Shown one piece after another: positions 43,196 to 55,160 of a stretch of DNA of 64,000 bases. Made by a program: the position numbers and the translations under genes. Position 1 is the stretch's first letter, and every line of letters starts with the position of its first letter. The notes beneath the pieces were generated by a model. That model was not told the origin of the DNA and ran no database searches. It saw only the letters and a list, made by a program, of their open reading frames with translations. This DNA is from Glandiceps talaboti. Lineage: Eukaryota > Hemichordata > Enteropneusta > Spengelidae. Location of the stretch: NCBI RefSeq assembly GCF_964340395.1, contig NC_135549.1, positions 16,898,842 to 16,962,841 of the forward strand. Reading direction: 5' to 3'.

Positions 43196-43949
43196 GTTGG
43201 AGTATTTTTTGTTGGTTTTCTATCATTTTAATATTGCATACCAAGTTTTACCATGCATATTTCTGAGATCTTAGACATGTTTTGCCTTTTTATTCTTTGT
43301 TTGTGTTTGAATCCTTGTTACAACACTTCTGTCTTCTCTTTGGTGCCATCTTTTGTTGAAATATTGACTAAAATCCCCCAAAAAAACGCTGTTTGCGAGT
43401 TGTAACATTACACACTTGTTGATAGAATATCTCCTTTATACAGTGAAATTCGCCACAAGTAAGACTTTTAACTTTTTATCAAAAATAAAGCTTCAATGGT
43501 ATCCAGCTGAGGTTTAGATATTGACTTAGTATCGCTTTGAACTAAGTTTCTGTAAAAATTCAGACAGGGAAAGGCTTGTGACTGACTTTGCATAACATTT
43601 CTCTGACTAAACAACATTTAAAAATAAACTGAAAAAAGGTTTGAAAACTTTAAATAAAAAAAAATCAACAGAATAATGGTTTATATTTCATGACGAACAA
43701 AATTTATACTTTTCTTAGCACAATTATTTCTAGGGGTTTTTTTTGACACAATTCACAACTTTGTACAAACCTTACTGTAAAACTATCTTGAAACTTAAAA
43801 TTTTTTAAAAAGTGGAAAGAATTGCATGACAACATAATATGTTTTAAATTTTTTGTGTTTTAAAAATGTTTTGAGAATGAAGGATACTAACTATGGAAAA
43901 CTATGGAAAAGTTTGAGTTGGTCACATTCCAGTATTATTTGCATACCAT

Positions 43950-43980
<31 letters not shown>

Positions 43981-44563
43981 CAAATTCATCATTCGCATGA
44001 GCATGTGCATGCTTTGGGTTACACAGTTAAAACAATCAAGTTTCCACGTTTAAATTCTAAAAAAGGAAATAAATGTTCTCTAATCTCATGAAAACTGTTA
44101 GGAATCCATGGCTTCATGCAAATACACATCACACATTTACAGTTTAAAGATATTATCGACCTACAATGGTTGCCATGGAGATGCAGCCAGACCAGCTGGT
44201 GCACTTTACAGGGTACATCTTCCACACCAATTAAGACTAGAATTCCTGTGAGGAAAACTCCATTGATGCAATAAACTGTCTACGCAGGGAAAAATAATAT
44301 GACTCACACCATAACGGAGGCTACTAGGCTGCAGAGTAAAAGCAGTGGTTATTGCGGTGATATGACAAATGATAACTAGGATATGAACTGAAAGTGTTGC
44401 AGAAATGCCAGCAGCGTGCTTCTAACCATACGGTTAGTTGCAAGGTAAGGAAACTTTAAAAAAAAAATTAAAAAAACGAAAATAAAAGAATCTAAGACTG
44501 TGCCATGAAGGTGATGTGCCGGGTGAGAGAGTTGCCAGAAAAGGTGCAAAATAAGTGACTTAC
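43196..44563. other. Intronic sequence with a poly-C run
   Basis: AT-rich. A run of about 27 C lies at 43950-43976. No supported coding sequence. Confidence 0.55.
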
Positions 44564-44680
44564 AGTATCAAGCAAACATGAAGTGAACTGCATAGCCTCT
44601 TGATGATGTTGTTCTAACATATCCATATGAAGATCGTCCAATAAGACATTGGCATCGGCATAGAGCAAACCGTCATCCAA
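44564..44680 (-). CDS. pdzrn3/4: PDZRN3/4 internal exon, post-PDZ2 conserved helix
   Basis: This 117 nt, phase 0-0 exon has acceptor tctgcag above 44680 and donor ACT|gtaagt below 44564. It encodes 39 residues including [19 protein letters not shown], a family signature directly after the second PDZ domain of PDZRN3/4. It joins in frame to the preceding RPQLQ exon and to ECGHNDEGG at the start of the last exon. The following intron is the 35 kb one carrying the LINEs and the candidate nested gene. Confidence 0.93.
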
Positions 44681-44979
44681 CTGCAGATAGACAGAAGGTA
44701 CCCCGTTAAAAATAAAGATAGATTAGTAGCACTTAGAAATAAAATCCCATAGTAGAGCCTTTTATCAAAAGCAGAGTGAATGATTGATGTTGCAGCAGAA
44801 AAAAGTTATCAAGCCAAATTTGAAATTTTTATTTCCACAGTTAGTATTATCCAACTGGTAATATTTTGTTTAATACATTTTTATCTAGACAAATATCTCC
44901 TCTATACTTTGATAGAAAAATATGATTTGGTCATTTTACGAGATGAAAGTGATATTGGTCGATTACTAGGAGATCATAC

Positions 44980-45330
44980 ATGGGCCTTGGTCACATGACT
45001 TGGAAAGCAGATCATGGTCACATGACAGGACTTAGTAGACAGGTTATGGTCAAATGGCAGGACTGGATAGGCTGATTGTGGTCACATGACATGAGTTTAT
45101 AGATAGAGATATGGTCACATGATGGGACTGAACAGACAGGTTATGGTCACGACAGGCTGGTTATGGTCACATGGCAGGACTGGATAGGCTGAGTGGTCGC
45201 ATGACATGACTAAATAGACTGCTTACAGTCACATGATAGGCCTGAATACACAGGTTATAGTCACATGTCAGGCTGGTTATGGTCACATGACTGAACTGAA
45301 ATGCTAGGCCGTGATCACATGACAAGAAGT
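44980..45330 (+). repeat. Degenerate tandem repeat with TCACATGA sites
   Basis: Units of about 40 bp built on TTATGGTCACATGACAGG and ACTGGATAGGCTG. TCACATGA occurs exactly seven times, with several one-base variants. Located 300-650 bp upstream in sense of the exon at 44564-44680, in the PDZRN intron. Confidence 0.85.
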
Positions 45331-46770
45331 GAATCTAAGTCATGGTTAAAACGAATCACAGAGTAGAGTAGAGTAGAGTAGAACATAGCACAGAATGAAA
45401 TACATCACTTATCACACAATAAACCAAGCACTGTATTAAGTTATTGACATTGTGACTATAGGAATTCTGAATAAAAAAAACCCAGCTTTGATGGTATGCT
45501 ACTTTTTATACTTGAAGTATTTGATCAGTTGTGAAGGCAGAGAGAACATCTGTCTCTTCAGCACACATTGAAATATTGAGATGTTATTACTGCCTTTGGC
45601 TACCATCAGCTAATACTCATCAAGTCGTACCTGGCAACTAGACATAGATGAATGCCACTCAGTAATATGAAACTACTGCATCCAATTGCTTGTATAATCA
45701 CGCTTTTGTCATGGATTCCCTTTTTTTTTCCTCAAAAGAAACACACTGGCTGAAATTAGAGCATTATGTAGACGCATACTTGCAATCTTATTCTGATATT
45801 CAATTCTATTTTCATTGACATTCACTCAATTTTCTTGCACTAAAAGCTTTTTTCTGTCACAATCAAAGTAACATGATGACCTCGACTTTGCAATTTATTC
45901 CCAGAAATTACTTTAAACTAGTTAACTGAAGGTCTTATTTGTGACAACCAGCAGAAATGTTCAGGGTCGGTCACCGACAAGGAAATATTAGAACATTTTG
46001 TATTCAGTTCAGAAATTTATGACTGGCGTATATGTTTTTATAGGGTTGGTGTAAATCATAACCAAAATGAACAAGATTGTTACATTTAGCTATTGAAAAA
46101 AATTTTTCAAAAATTAAAAAAAAAATCTTAATGCCAACTTACGGATTGTAAAGAAAGCACTGATTTCAGATGCAAGAAATATAGAGGTTTTAACTCTGGG
46201 TGAGACTTTTATATAACATTTTCACACCTCAAGCCTCAGTTTACATTGATTTTAGCCCCTATATACTACAGAGTTTCAAATTAAACTATAGATTCGCGGA
46301 TCAATAACATGAATCATTTCCTTCGTACGATTACAAATGTTCCTTTCAAGTATTGATTAATTTGTCCGCCTGATTGACTCATATTCACACATTCCACCAG
46401 TCTACTCTTCAATTTCAGATTTCATATCGACATTGTCAGATATATTTGTCAGCCTCAAACTGACAACAAGCTACATATTTCTGGAAGTAGCCCCTTATCA
46501 TAAGTCCATCACTGCATGTGCATTAGAGACACAGTTAATGGCAGTGACTGTGTTGTAGTTTTACTCTCATGTCTTCCTAGTCTGTATTTCCACAGACAAG
46601 ACTGACAGCTGTAGGCACCATGGGACTCATTTAATTCAACCTGGTACACAGATAGAGGGTGCAAATTACAATTCATTACATGGGTATATCTAAAATACAA
46701 ACTGCTTGGGTCAACTAAATGGGGGAAGATAGTGATACATTAGCACTTAAGAGTAGAGCTTGTACCGAAC
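45331..46770. other. Intronic sequence without recognisable features
   Basis: Short (GAGTA)n run at 45362-45381; otherwise AT-rich and non-coding. Confidence 0.5.
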
Positions 46771-48240
46771 AGAGTCATCAGTTGTCAACCTGCATGGGCA
46801 GAATGGGACATTATGAAACTGTCCACTGGCATGGTTGTCATGGCAACATCAGTTGTCAACCAAAATGAACAGACAGTGGCATCAAGAAACTGTCTGCTGG
46901 AATAGTTGTCATGGTGACATGTCAACCTGGATGGACAGAGCAGGAGACCATAAAACTGTTAACTAGTAGGGTTGTCATAGTGACATCAGTTGTCAATCTG
47001 AATGTACAGAGTGGGACAACATGAAACTGGTAACTAGTAGGGTTGTCATGGTGACATCAGCTCTTACCTTGATTGAACAGGATGAGACTTCACATATCTG
47101 TCAACTAATAGGGTTGTCATGTGACATCAGTTGTCAACCTGATTGGACAGGATGGGAAGTCATGAAACTGTCAACTATGACATCCATCAGTGAAACTGTC
47201 AACTATGACATCCACCAGTTGTCAACCTGATTGGACAGGATGGGAAATCATGAAACTGTCAACTATGAATATCCATCATGAAACTGTCAACTATGACATC
47301 CATCAGTTGTCAAGTTCATTGGACAGGATGGGAAATCATGAAACTGTCAACTATGACATCCACCAGTTGTCAACCTGATTGGACAGGATGGGAAGTCATG
47401 AAACTGTCAACTATGACATCCATCAGTGAAACTGTCAACTATGACATCCACCAGTTGTCAACCTGATTGGACAGGATGGGAAATCATGGAACTGTCAACT
47501 ATGAATATTCATAAGTTGTCAACCTGATTGGACAGGATGGGAAATCATGGAACTGTCAACTATGAATATTCATAAGTTGTCAACCTGATTGGACAGGATG
47601 GGAAATCATGGAACTGTCAACTATGAATATTCATAAGTTGTCAACCTGATTGGACAGGATGGGAAATCATGGAACTGTCAACTATGAATATTCATAAGTT
47701 GTCATCCTGATTGGACAGGATGGGAAATCATGGAACTGTCAACTATGACATCCATCAGTTGTCATCCTGATTGGACAGGATGGGAAATCATGAAACTGTC
47801 AACTATGAACATCCACCAGTTGTCATCCTGATTGGACAGGATGGGAAATCATGGAACTGTCAACTATGAATATTCATAAGTTGTCAACCTGATTGGACAG
47901 GATGGGAAATCATGGAACTGTCAACTATGAATATTCATAAGTTGTCATCCTGATTGGACAGGATGGGAAATCATGAAACTGTCAACTATGACATCCATCA
48001 GTTGTCATCCTGATTGGACAGGATGGGAAATCATGAAACTGTCAACTATGAACATCCACCAGTTGTCATCCTGATTGGACAGGATGGGAAATCATGGAAC
48101 TGTCAACTATGAATATTCATAAGTTGTCAACCTGATTGGACAGGATGGGAAATCATGGAACTGTCAACTATGAATATTCATAAGTTGTCAACCTGATTGG
48201 ACAGGATGACAAATCATGAAACTGTCAACTAGCGTGGCTG
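46771..48240 (+). repeat. 61 bp minisatellite
   Basis: Degenerate units from 46771, becoming regular from about 47210. The unit has GTTGTCAACCTGATTGGACA, GGATGGGAAATCATG, AACTGTCAACTATGA and either ATATTCATAA or CATCCATCA. Starts at 47461, 47522 and 47583 give a 61 bp period, so no frame is conserved. Two to three unit types alternate, indicating higher-order duplication. Confidence 0.95.
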
Positions 48241-49462
48241 TCACAGTTTGTCATTCCACACCAACAACCATCTACCTTACTGTCACATTTGGAGTGCCAA
48301 TACAGAACAATGTAACAACAAGAAAAGTGGCAGCAAACTCAGGAAATTGAAAGCAAGATCTGATCTCTATAATGACAAATTTGTCACACTCAAGTGAAAC
48401 TCAACATGCTGGGTTGTTTTAATATTTGGAACACAACAAATCCACTGATGAATTAGGTATATCTACCGAGTAGTCTTATTACATTGATTCCTCGGTTCTA
48501 TTACACTGACTAAATAACCTTTTATTCAGCAAAAGCTTGTCGTCAGCATTTCATTTGTAACTCTAGCACAAAACTAATTTGTTGAGATTAGTTCCATGGG
48601 GTATAGATTTTGTAGATTCGTTGAAATTTGAGGAAGACATCGTGACATACAACTCATTTATCTGGATTATGTTCACAGCCAAATCATGGCCTACATACAT
48701 TACACCTTAGAGGCTACTGAACAATTGGGCAATGCAACATGTTGACAAATGTAACATCCCATTCCCCACCCCCACCCAGAGCCTCCCCATCCCTCATTTG
48801 ACACTGAATTTGCAAGTGAATACAAATTTTCCAATTCACTGTTACTTTCACAGAAAAGTATGTACATGTTAGAAGACCATACAGAGACTTGTTTCTTGTC
48901 CATGTAATTCTTTGAACTCTAAATGAACACTAGAAAGTATAAAATACATGTATAAATGAGACTGATGAAGAAGATTCTCAAGAATTCGGGGAATTAATTC
49001 ATAATTTCAACCTCAAAAATAATATTTAGTCTCCCATGGTTCTGTAATAAATATATGGTTCTGTGTTCTGTATTCCAGTGACAGCATGCAGAATGTCATT
49101 TTAACCAGAAAGTGAGGTCTGTTTATAAAGAGAATATCAATTTCTTGCAAAACATCATTTTTACCCAAGGCTGGAGGGTCAGCAAACTAAAATCTTTATG
49201 TAAATTTTCCTTTCACTTTCAGCTAAGATTTGTAAAGAAACATTAAAATTGTTCTATCATAGCACTTTTCTTTTGCTTTAACCTGCGGTCTGCAAACTGA
49301 AGTTGCAATTTCTTCCTAACCACTTTCTATTACCTGAGGCAGAAGGTCGGCAAACAAGAATTAAAATTGTTCTTGTGCAACATTTTTCTTTTTCACTTTA
49401 TAAAACCGAGGTTTATGCAAACTAGGGGTGACATTTCTTCCTAACCACATGGTTCTTTTTAC
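48241..49462. other. Intronic sequence with weak diverged repeats
   Basis: From 49120 to 49500 phrases such as CTGAGGTCGGCAAACTA and TTTCTTCCTAACCACAT recur three to four times at about 100 bp spacing; the last one overlaps the end of the PDZRN exon at 49463. Confidence 0.5.
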
Positions 49463-49561
49463 CTGAAGCTGAGGTCGGCAAACTAGAATTGAAATCTCTT
49501 GTCTGTCTTGGGAAAATAATGAAATAGCCTGATCCTTGTTGTGTACATCTTCTCCATTAAT
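49463..49561 (-). CDS. pdzrn3/4: PDZRN3/4 internal exon, C-terminal part of PDZ2
   Basis: This 99 nt, phase 0-0 exon has acceptor ttttacag and donor CAG|gtaaaa. It encodes INGEDVHNKDQAISLF and then a strand ending in VCRPQLQ. This is the final third of a PDZ fold: the alpha-B helix with its Asn-Lys-Asp-Gln-Ala start and the last beta strand. Position and sequence match the second PDZ of PDZRN3/4. An array of GTAAGT-containing repeats lies about 220 bp upstream in the sense direction. Confidence 0.93.
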
Positions 49562-49785
49562 CTGTAAAACGAGAAGAAGAAACTGTCACTCTGATGTCTT
49601 CAAGGAACAAGAGGGAAAATTAACTGTCTTCAAGATGGCCGACAGCTACACAGTTCAGTTTGACTTGACTTGAGGCATGTTATCTTTAACAAGAAGAAAC
49701 TGCCAATACAGACAGAAATGAAGTGTGTTCCCTTTCCACGTAGATGAACCTGCAAATATTAAAACCTATACATGTATAGATGAAC

Positions 49786-50160
49786 TTACACGTATTTCAA
49801 TCAGGTAAGTGGAATTACAAATACCATAACCAAGTAAATGACCTTATGGTATCATAACCAGACAGGGGAACTTACAATCATAACCAGGTAAGCAACTTAT
49901 AATACCACAACTGGTGAGTGAACTTACAAATGCTTTAAGTTGTATAACCGGGTATAAGTGAACTTACGAATACCATAACTGATAAGTGACATTACAAATA
50001 TCAAAACAAAAATAGTGAACCTACAAATATCACAACTGGTAAGTGAACTTACAAATGTTGCAACCAGTAAGTGAACTTACAAATATCATAACTGGTAAGC
50101 GAACTTACAAATATCATAACTGGTAAGTGAACTTACAAATATAATAACTTGAAAGAGAAA
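49786..50160. repeat. About 30 bp repeat with GTAAGT/ACTTAC cores
   Basis: Units resemble ACTGGTAAGTGAACTTACAA followed by ATATCATA. ACTTAC (GTAAGT on the minus strand) occurs eight times and GTAAGT on the plus strand four times. Lies in the PDZRN intron just upstream, in sense, of exon 49561-49463. Confidence 0.88.
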
Positions 50161-50574
50161 TTACAGCTACCAAAATGGATATTGTGAATTCAGAAATACC
50201 ACAGCAATATAGACAGAGTGATAACTATCACAGTATGAAACAATTCATAGTGTCACTCTGAGCATCAAACAGTATTCTAAATTTATTGCACACAATCATT
50301 TCTTCCCTGCTTTTATAAGGTATCTGCCATCATTTTTCCTGTGTAACACAATCACTTTATACATTGAACAGCACCTCTTTCCCTGAGTATCACTTTTAGA
50401 AATTTCCAAATATATTCAAGCTTACAGTTTTCAGTGTTTTTACGTGATTTCTTACCAACTTATGAATGATAAATTGAGTGATAGTTTAGAGTAAAGTATG
50501 TCATGCAATAAAGATACATTTGAGGTAACAGGACTTGTGTAATTTTTCGCATTTTCAAAAAATTGACACGTAGG

Positions 50575-50790
50575 TGACTTCTTGTATATCATACAAGAAT
50601 CTGTCCTCCTTCACCCCAATGTAGTGACTTCACTCAGGGACATAGCACATCATACAAGATGTAAGAATTAGTCCTGTTTCACCCCAATGTAGTGATTTCA
50701 CACTGGGATGTTGTACATTTGTACATCATACAAGATGTTAGAATCTGTCCAGTTTCACCCCAATGTAGTGACTTCACTCAGGGACATTAA
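50575..50790. repeat. About 72 bp tandem repeat, three units
   Basis: CACCCCAATGTAGTGACTTC, CATCATACAAGATGT and AGAATCTGTCC recur three times. Confidence 0.9.
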
Positions 50791-52389
50791 CAGATATTTG
50801 GACTTCCTTTCTTCAACACTCTAAGGATTTCTCTGTTTCATTGTATTTTCTACTTCAGCAGCCAGAGTGATCTTATGTTTGCCCCCCAAAGGAATTGGCT
50901 TTTTTTCTCTACCAAATTGCTTTGAAGCGCAGACCGGCTCTGTAGTCAGTCAAGCAATACGAACAGACTTCATCCATATGCAACATCAAAGGCTAGGAGG
51001 CTATGAGCAGGAAAATCTCATTTTAAATATTAGGCTCTATCTATCTAGCAAGGAAATTCCTTGAGTGCACAGCCGTCAGACTAGATTTTCTGCATGGCGT
51101 AATAAAGCCACACTGCAAATGTCAAGCCCCAAAAGACTGGGGAAGTTCTATTGGTTGTAATAATGCTACTATGGTCAAAACAAGAAGAAATCTTAGTGAC
51201 AGAGGCACTAGATTAATCTGATTACAAGGCATCTTCAATACGTGTTGCCAGGTAATGACATAAGACAGGGACACCTTGTGGATCGTTCAGTCATTATGAA
51301 TAAAGTCTCTGTACACTGATTGGTTCAAAGTAATGGTTTAGTCATTTTGGGTCAGGTCAGGTCAGGTCAAAATATAATTCTTAACTCGCATTCATTTATT
51401 TCTCTCTGAAATAATTTTTTGTACTTTCATTGGATTTTCTCCTACCTATCCCAAAAATCGAACATGATAAATAAATTGACACCTATAACATCTTTGGTAG
51501 ATTGCAGTATCACACATCATAATACAACAGCTAAAGAATGGTTGACTTTTTGCAGTTATTTAAGACAAATTTATATTTTGAGCTATCCTATGGATTATTT
51601 AATGAGTCACCTTATGGCAGATAACTTGACAATTTGTGATCTAAAAAAAAAGAATATGTAAATGACTCCATTCTTGTGAAAAGTACATTTTGTCTAATCG
51701 TCTTCACTACTGCCTTAAGAAATTTCTAGTCTAACTTTGCATTCTAGGTCAAACTTCTGAGTGATTTTGTTATCTCGAAACTGAAAAATATATTGTGTCT
51801 TAAACTGTCGTATAATCACTGCACGTAAAGACATTTCCACAGTTTTAACTTTGCTCTGTGCATCAATCTTTCTAATTCTGATGTTGTCATGGATACAAAC
51901 TTCAAATCCTGTGATACTACTGAGCAGTATGATGCGTAGTCCACATAGCATTTGAGTTTGAAGTCTTTGGCTTCACTCCAAGAAACAAGAACACAAATCT
52001 AATGATGGGATCTACCAAATTAACATGTCTGGAAGTGCTACTAAATATAGACAAAAAAAAGTACACGGTGAAAGAAAAGTACAAATTCTACGACAAGCAA
52101 GCGTGAGAGGGGGACACCTCCCTGACACGAATGAAACATAAAACATTGAAAAGAAAACAAATCTGAAAATACACCAACACTAAGACCTGACCCGACACGA
52201 GTCAACTAAAACTAAAACCTGTGTTTTGCACCGACCAATCTGTATTTAGTAGTATCATGCTGCATACGTTTGTCACCAGGCGATTCTGCTATGTTAAACT
52301 CAAATAAAGGTGTATCGTGTTACAGACTACTGCTGATATCAAAGTCTTGCCGTTTCCACTATTATTACTCCCAAAATATTAAATGTCGG
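50791..52389. other. Intronic sequence without recognisable features
   Basis: A short GGTCAGGTCAGGTCAGGTCA run at 51351-51368 is the only pattern. No coding support. Confidence 0.5.
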
Positions 52390-52800
52390 CATTCAAAGTT
52401 GAATTTGTAGATCAACTGAGAACTTTATGTAAGGGTCAGTTCTCAGCAACTTTTTGGATGTCAAGGATAAGCACCATACAAATCTAGAATACTGTAACAG
52501 CTTTCTTATCCAGAGATGCAGATCTCTTGATAGTTATCGGCATTCAAAGCTGAATTTGATGATCAACTGAGGACTTTCCATAAGAGTTCTCAGCAACTTT
52601 TTATGTCCAAGACATGCACCATACAAATTCTTTCTTATCGAGAAATGGAGGTGGCTTCGTAATTATCAACATTCAAAGTTGAATTTGGTGATCAACTTAG
52701 AACTTTATGTAAGAGTCAGTTCTCAGCAACTTTTTATGTTAAGGATTGGCACCATAGAAACTTTTTCTTATCAAGAGATGCAGGTGTCTTTGTAGTTATC
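52390..52800. repeat. About 130-150 bp tandem repeat, three units
   Basis: CATTCAAAGTTGAATTTG, GATCAACTGAGAACTTT and CAGTTCTCAGCAACTTTTT recur at about 52390, 52540 and 52669. Confidence 0.9.
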
Positions 52801-53895
52801 TTGGTAGTCAGCCAAAGACATAACACTTCTCAATAGCAAACATATGGGAATGTTGAAGTCGGTAGTGAAATAACTTCACAGTTTGTACACAGAGTAGCGG
52901 TCTAATGATTATGACTAAGTTACAGGGCATTAAAAGTTAATTCAATTGAAATGTTAGGTATTATAACTGAATCACGTACACATGATTAAAAAATATGGCG
53001 GACAGTTGGGTATTTGTTTAAATATAAGTTTTGTTATTGGCCTCTTGGCGGTGTGTCTTCGGTGTGTCTTTGGTGGTGGCATCGTAAAAGAGGTTGTGGT
53101 GTATGATGATATCATTGAGTACATAATACAGAAGCACAGCAAAATGGTGTTGTTATAAAACCGAAAATTCACTTTTGTAAATTTGACGAGTATGAAAAGA
53201 GAATTATCATTCAGTAGTAATTGAAAGTGATGTATTATCGCATCATCGAAAAAACCCACAAGTCCAACACACAACTGATTGGTAATTCAGCAGAAAATAT
53301 GCTCTGACTTGTGAGGATAATTTCTATCATTGTAAATAAATATCTCATTTGTGCAATATATTAAAGAATTATTATGTTGCAGAGAAAAACTGGTAAAAAA
53401 TGTTTATATTGAACTGTCTTAGTTCAGGTATGTTGAAAGCACTCTGGTGTTTGCGCACAATTTGTACAATCCGAATCAAATTTCGTTTCCAGAAATTTGA
53501 CCTGGTACAACATTTTTGTGCCTACCATTTTACAACATTGATGTCATAACATCGAATCATCCTACATAGTAACATGTACAAAATTTTTTCCCCCATAATT
53601 TTGGGTTATTACAAAGGGAATACTTCCACATCTCATTCGAACACACTGAGATAATGTATCAAAATGTACTACATAATCAAAAACTTCTTTTGTGATGCAG
53701 ATATCACTAAGAATTTAATGAATGCATACCATGAATGCAGCAATCTCAGTTTTGGTGTCAAAATGTGCAGGGTCAAAGCTTTTTCATGCTATAGTATTTA
53801 ATGAATATACTGTCAGTTCAGATAATCAGAATTTTGAAGATGAGAATTCTTCCTCACTACAGTTCAAGGCCAGTCTTAATTATTTGGATACTTAC
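52801..53895. other. Intronic sequence without recognisable features
   Basis: A 100-codon open frame on the minus strand (53274-52972) has no similarity and no splice context. Confidence 0.5.
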
Positions 53896-53958
53896 TTGTA
53901 AAATTTGGTCTCCTTCACGTATTCTTCCATCTTGTCCTGCTATACTGTAGGGTTCAAT
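53896..53958 (-). CDS. pdzrn3/4: PDZRN3/4 internal exon, middle of PDZ2
   Basis: This 63 nt, phase 0-0 exon has acceptor cattacag and donor CAA|gtaagt. Its 21 residues include SIAGQDGRIREGDQILQ, the PDZ motif (A-x-x-DGR-I-x-x-GD-x-I-L-x) that precedes the IN/VNG turn supplied by the next exon. It is recognised from its near identity to the PDZRN3/4 second PDZ domain and from its perfect in-frame fit between the flanking exons. Confidence 0.93.
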
Positions 53959-54574
53959 CTGTAATGAAACACATCAACAAATTAAGACATTTATTCTCAC
54001 TGTCTTCAAATAGTTCTTGCCTTGTTTCTCTCCCCCTCCCTCCCTCCCCCATGCACCCATAACAGGTAATGCTAACTTCGTTTATCATTACATAACTCCA
54101 GTATTAATCAGTTTTAAAGCCAAATTTGATTTGCCATCAACTGGCAGAAATTTATTGTGATGTACCAAACTTTGGTGTTTTGCTATCCTTCAGTATGTGG
54201 TGAACTCACAAGTAAACCCATCACTTTGACTCAATTATCATGATTTATTGCCTGGCTAATTCAACATTTTCTTAACAAACACACATGTAATCAGAACATA
54301 CAACACACATCCCATACATTTCTATAAACCAGTCAGTATGAAGATACAGTACAATGAACCCTTCATTATGCTATTTATGTTAATAAACCCCCTCCCCCTG
54401 ATTGGTATGCCATGGCAAGGATACAGTGTATTCTAAATTCTGCTTGGATGGCTTCGTAATAAAAGTGTCACAGATCTATCATATACACCAAGGCAATATA
54501 GGTCATATATTAAAGATATAACACTTTACTGATAGAGTAAATAAGCTTCTTTATTTTGAGTATTTCTTTTCAAC
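53959..54574. other. Intronic sequence without recognisable features
   Basis: C/T-rich tract at about 54028-54050; otherwise nothing. Confidence 0.5.
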
Positions 54575-55160
54575 CATGGTAAACACTGCAGAGCGACACG
54601 CCTTACTGTACCATGGTATTTAACACAGCACAACACCAAGCTTCACTGTACCATGGTGCTCTGGTAGAGCCATTGCAACAAGCTCCACTGTACCATGGTG
54701 CTCTGGTAGAGGAGCCATTGCAACAAGCTTGAAAGTACCATGGTATTTCTAACACTGCATAGCAACTGGCCTAATGCACCATGGTGCTTCAACACAGTAC
54801 TGCGACAGGCCTCACTGTACCATGGTATTTAACACAGCGCAACACCAAAGCTTCACTGTACCATGGTGCTCTGATACAGCCATTGCAACAAGCTTGAAAG
54901 TACCATGGTATTTCTAACACTGCATAGCAACAGGCCTAATGCACCATGGTGCTTCAACACAGTACTGCAACAGGCCTTACTGCACCATCGTATTTAACAC
55001 AGCGCAACACCAAAGCTTCACTGTACCATGGTGCGCTGATACAGCCATTGCAACAAGCTCTTCTGTACCACGGTGCTACAGTACAGCTATTGCAACAAGC
55101 TTGAAAAAGTACCATGCTATTCTCAAACTGCATAGCGACAGGCATCACGTCACCTCGGTA
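54575..55160. repeat. Tandem repeat with palindromic TACCATGGT cores
   Basis: Units of about 50-60 bp alternate between ACTGTACCATGGTGCTCTG, TACCATGGTATTTAACACAG and GCCATTGCAACAAGCTTG. A larger order is visible: the series TATTTAACACAGCGCAACACC then CTTCACTGTACCATGGTG recurs near 54617, 54828 and 54990. Confidence 0.92.

Noticed and set aside
47021-47466. Open frames rich in MKLSTMTS and WTGWE
   Set aside because: Artefacts of the 61 bp minisatellite; the unit length does not preserve a frame.
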